Shown piece by piece: positions 40,769 to 42,618 of a stretch of DNA of 42,618 nucleotides. The notes under the pieces are model-generated. The model saw nothing but the letters and a program-made list of their open reading frames with translations, had not been told where the DNA came from and did not search any database. The position numbers were made by a program, and so were the translations under genes. This DNA comes from Fidelibacterota bacterium (GTDB lineage: Bacteria > Fidelibacterota > Fidelibacteria > Fidelibacterales > Fidelibacteraceae): positions 1-42,618 of the forward strand of contig JAIPIT010000008.1 of NCBI GenBank assembly GCA_021734505.1, written 5' to 3'. The first letter of the stretch is position 1. Every line of letters begins with the position of its first letter.

Positions 40769-41794
40769 ATGAAGAATGTCATATTTAAAACAGCGATTTT
40801 AATTCTAATCCTTAGAACGGTTTCTTTTGGCGGTGTTCTTTTTGTTGATAATAATTTTGGAGATGGTTTTTGGCAGGGAGCTTATGAAAACCTGCAAGAC
40901 GCTCTTTCAGCCGCTTCAAACGGAGATGAAATTTGGGTGGCGCAAGGCACCTATTATCCGGGTGCCGATCGTGGTGATTCGTTCATACTAAAAGAAGGTG
41001 TGAAATTATATGGCGGTTTTTATGGTGGCGAATCTATGTTGCAAGACCGCGATATTCATGCCAACCCTACGATCTTAAGCGGAGATATTGGAATATCGGG
41101 AAATGTCAGCGATAACGCTTATCATGTTGTCCGTTATTCCGGAAGTCTAACAAATGCAACGATCCTGGACGGATTTACTATTCGTGATGGAAACGCAAAT
41201 GATGGGAACGGCGGCGGCGGACTCCTGCTCGAAAATGGTGCAGCGCCCCTGATCAGAAATTGCCATTTCTATTTAAATCAAAGTGCGGATGGCGGAGGCG
41301 CTGTTTTACTGAATAATGGCGTAAAATTTGAGTATTGTCTTTTCGAATCCAATTCAGCCTCAATGGGCGGAGCCGTATATTCTCCCGAAAACAGAACTGA
41401 GAACGGCGATGCACTTTTTAACCATTGTACCTTTGTTTCTAATATTGCCAATGCGGGCTCAGCCTTGAATTTTGAAAAACGTGAATCAGCCTACGTTGAC
41501 AGTTCGGTATTCTGGAACAATACCAATGGTTCGGGAACGATCAATTCATTATTTCTTGATACACGTGTAAGTAGTCCCTCAGTTTCAAATACCGCCGTTG
41601 ATGATGGATCCATCACTGCGACAACGGAAATAAATATAATTTACTATAGCAGTTCAGATGTAGATGGCCCATTCCTTAACACTTCTGATTATCGCTTGGA
41701 TAATGAACATGGAATACCCCGTGAATACGGTTGGTACTATGTACAAGCCCCGCTTATACTAAATATCAAGGTCTTTCTTCAAGCTGCTTTTTAG
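40769..41794 (+). CDS. Secreted parallel beta-helix (choice-of-anchor-type) protein
   Basis: A 341-residue exported protein: hydrophobic signal (VIFKTAILILILRTVSFG), then ENLQDALSAASNGDEIWVAQGTYYP (typical DUF1565/pectate-lyase-like entry), FYGGFYGGE-like turns and right-handed helix coils (GGGGLLLENGAAPLIRNCHF, GGGAVLLNNGVKFEYCLFESN, GGAVYSPEN). It ends YGWYYVQAPLILNIKVFLQAAF and stop. Related FCB proteins normally continue past this point into further domains and a sorting signal, so this one looks C-terminally truncated or minimal. ATG 40769 has GAGAGGA upstream. Confidence 0.72.
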   Translation: MKNVIFKTAILILILRTVSFGGVLFVDNNFGDGFWQGAYENLQDALSAASNGDEIWVAQGTYYPGADRGDSFILKEGVKLYGGFYGGESMLQDRDIHANPTILSGDIGISGNVSDNAYHVVRYSGSLTNATILDGFTIRDGNANDGNGGGGLLLENGAAPLIRNCHFYLNQSADGGGAVLLNNGVKFEYCLFESNSASMGGAVYSPENRTENGDALFNHCTFVSNIANAGSALNFEKRESAYVDSSVFWNNTNGSGTINSLFLDTRVSSPSVSNTAVDDGSITATTEINIIYYSSSDVDGPFLNTSDYRLDNEHGIPREYGWYYVQAPLILNIKVFLQAAF

Positions 41795-41840
41795 ATAATA
41801 CATTATTTTTTTGATCATCCGGATATAAAATCAAAACTCC

Positions 41841-41942
41841 TTCACATTAAAGTTAAGAATTATAGAAAATCAATATTATTTTCACATTAAAAAAATATAT
41901 TGCTATCAATGTAAAAGCCATGTAAATTACTGATAATGTGAA
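41841..41942 (+). promoter_or_regulatory. Repeated TTCACATT motif upstream of 41954
   Basis: TTCACATTAA occurs at 41841-41850 and 41881-41890 (exactly 40 bp apart), and its inverse AATGTGAA at 41935-41942, just before the 41954 gene. Spacing and symmetry suggest a regulator-binding site; no regulator is known. Confidence 0.3.
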
Positions 41943-41953
41943 AGGTATATAAA

Positions 41954-42592
41954 ATGAACGTAAAAAAACCTCATCTCATAATTTTAGTTTTACTGTTTTA
42001 TTCCTCCCTATTTGCAGTTATCAATGATTCCGTAAATGATTATACTGAAAAAATGTTACCGCAAAGCTTTGGGGGAGCTACAACCAGTTATTTTGTTTTT
42101 ATGGGTACAAGTTTATCACTGACAGCGAATAGTACCAGCACCAGTAATACGACCACATTTACAATTAACGGAGATAATTACAGAGCAGGTGGTACCGTTG
42201 CCATACCCTCATCCGGCGATGATCGTTATTATGTCATTTTTGTCCCTAAAGGTAATAATTCCGCCGCTATTACATTAGAAGGTTCAAATGATTGGACAAC
42301 CCAAACGCACACTGAAATTTCTCTTCCCTATGCTCAAACCGCAACGACATCAGCTTTTTACATGACGACAACTACGGCAAAAGTTGATTCGGTCGTCTCC
42401 AGTGGACTGGATCTTTTATTGATCAATAACGCTGATTACACAAACGAAACGGTAACGACCCTTCCTGCCCGACAGGATAATAAATACTATATTTATTACG
42501 GATCTCCCGCAAGCGGTTCACCCAGCTTGAAAGTGTCGCCCTATACTCCTGAATTAAATCTTAAATTATTTATAGAGGGTTCCCTCTGGTAA
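41954..42592 (+). CDS. Secreted Ser/Thr-rich hypothetical protein
   Basis: A 212-residue exported protein of unknown function. Signal peptide KPHLIILVLLFYSSLFA; mature part rich in Ser, Thr and Asn (SLSLTANSTSTSNTTTFTING, AQTATTSAFYMTTTTAKVD), beta-structured and adhesin-like. It ends PYTPELNLKLFIEGSLW and stop, sharing the terminal N-(I/L)-K-(V/L)-F-(L/I) motif with the preceding gene. ATG 41954 has AAAGG upstream. The window ends 26 bp after the stop in a CT repeat, so a downstream continuation in another frame cannot be judged. Confidence 0.65.
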   Translation: MNVKKPHLIILVLLFYSSLFAVINDSVNDYTEKMLPQSFGGATTSYFVFMGTSLSLTANSTSTSNTTTFTINGDNYRAGGTVAIPSSGDDRYYVIFVPKGNNSAAITLEGSNDWTTQTHTEISLPYAQTATTSAFYMTTTTAKVDSVVSSGLDLLLINNADYTNETVTTLPARQDNKYYIYYGSPASGSPSLKVSPYTPELNLKLFIEGSLW

Positions 42593-42618
42593 ATAAATAA
42601 AAAAATCTCTCTCTCTCA

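Overview
The window reads as ordinary chromosome of an AT-rich, Gram-negative, probably anaerobic bacterium of the FCB superphylum. The best pointer is a secreted protein (6008-8298) ending in the NYPNPFNP-type C-terminal sorting signal of type IX secretion, found in Bacteroidota, Cloacimonadota, Marinimicrobia and relatives. Butyrate kinase with phosphotransbutyrylase, a pyrophosphate-dependent phosphofructokinase, an AmrS radical SAM enzyme and a small ferredoxin fit a fermenter. A Cloacimonadota- or Marinimicrobia-like host is my guess; the phylum cannot be fixed from the sequence alone.

Layout. 1-2300: housekeeping genes on the + strand (3' part of metG, tatD, rsmA). 2300-6000: two sodium-coupled transporters, a GltS-type symporter (- strand, with a long structured leader) and an SSS-family symporter (+). 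6008-8298: the secreted propeller-type protein, broken by a frameshift in its sorting domain. 8387-10497: a compact sdpR / CPBP protease / sdpI operon with a clear promoter and palindromic operator. 10550-13577: a three-gene - strand operon (SnoaL-like, SDR, CrtI-like FAD oxidoreductase). 13697-14289: tRNA-Ala(GGC) whose 3' end is duplicated on the far side of a ~490-bp segment carrying a GIY-YIG nuclease gene and inverted repeats, a candidate minimal mobile element. 14393-19800: buk-ptb, then rnz, dCMP deaminase, a secreted unknown and glgC. 19812-25701: HAD phosphatase, MJ1255-type glycosyltransferase, PBP4-type carboxypeptidase, DUF1667 and ligA. 25711-26930: hairpin cluster, mrp and a small ferredoxin too short for routine ORF calling. 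27100-34390: Yip1-family membrane protein, then a long - strand block: pfp-fba (glycolysis) and holin-like/amrS/three small unknown genes/gcvT. 34639-39264: secreted beta-propeller, patatin and a GH20 hexosaminidase lipoprotein. 39518-42592: a secreted phosphoesterase-like protein and two secreted repeat-type proteins that end in the same short motif.

Functional themes. Energy and carbon: PPi-PFK and FBP aldolase (one operon), glgC, buk/ptb, gcvT. Envelope: PBP4, patatin, hexosaminidase and exported beta-structured proteins. Information processing: MetRS, RsmA, RNase Z, LigA, TatD. The non-coding DNA is rich in short perfect palindromes and dispersed repeats (2246, 8341, 16387, 25711-25865, 27951), which double as terminators in several places.

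The most promising leads are the tRNA-Ala/GIY-YIG element, the switch-like gltS leader, the frameshift that looks like loss of one copy of a 7-bp tandem repeat, the amrS operon with three unknown translationally coupled genes, and the ferredoxin with one cluster cysteine replaced. All are read by eye; no search or folding program was run.
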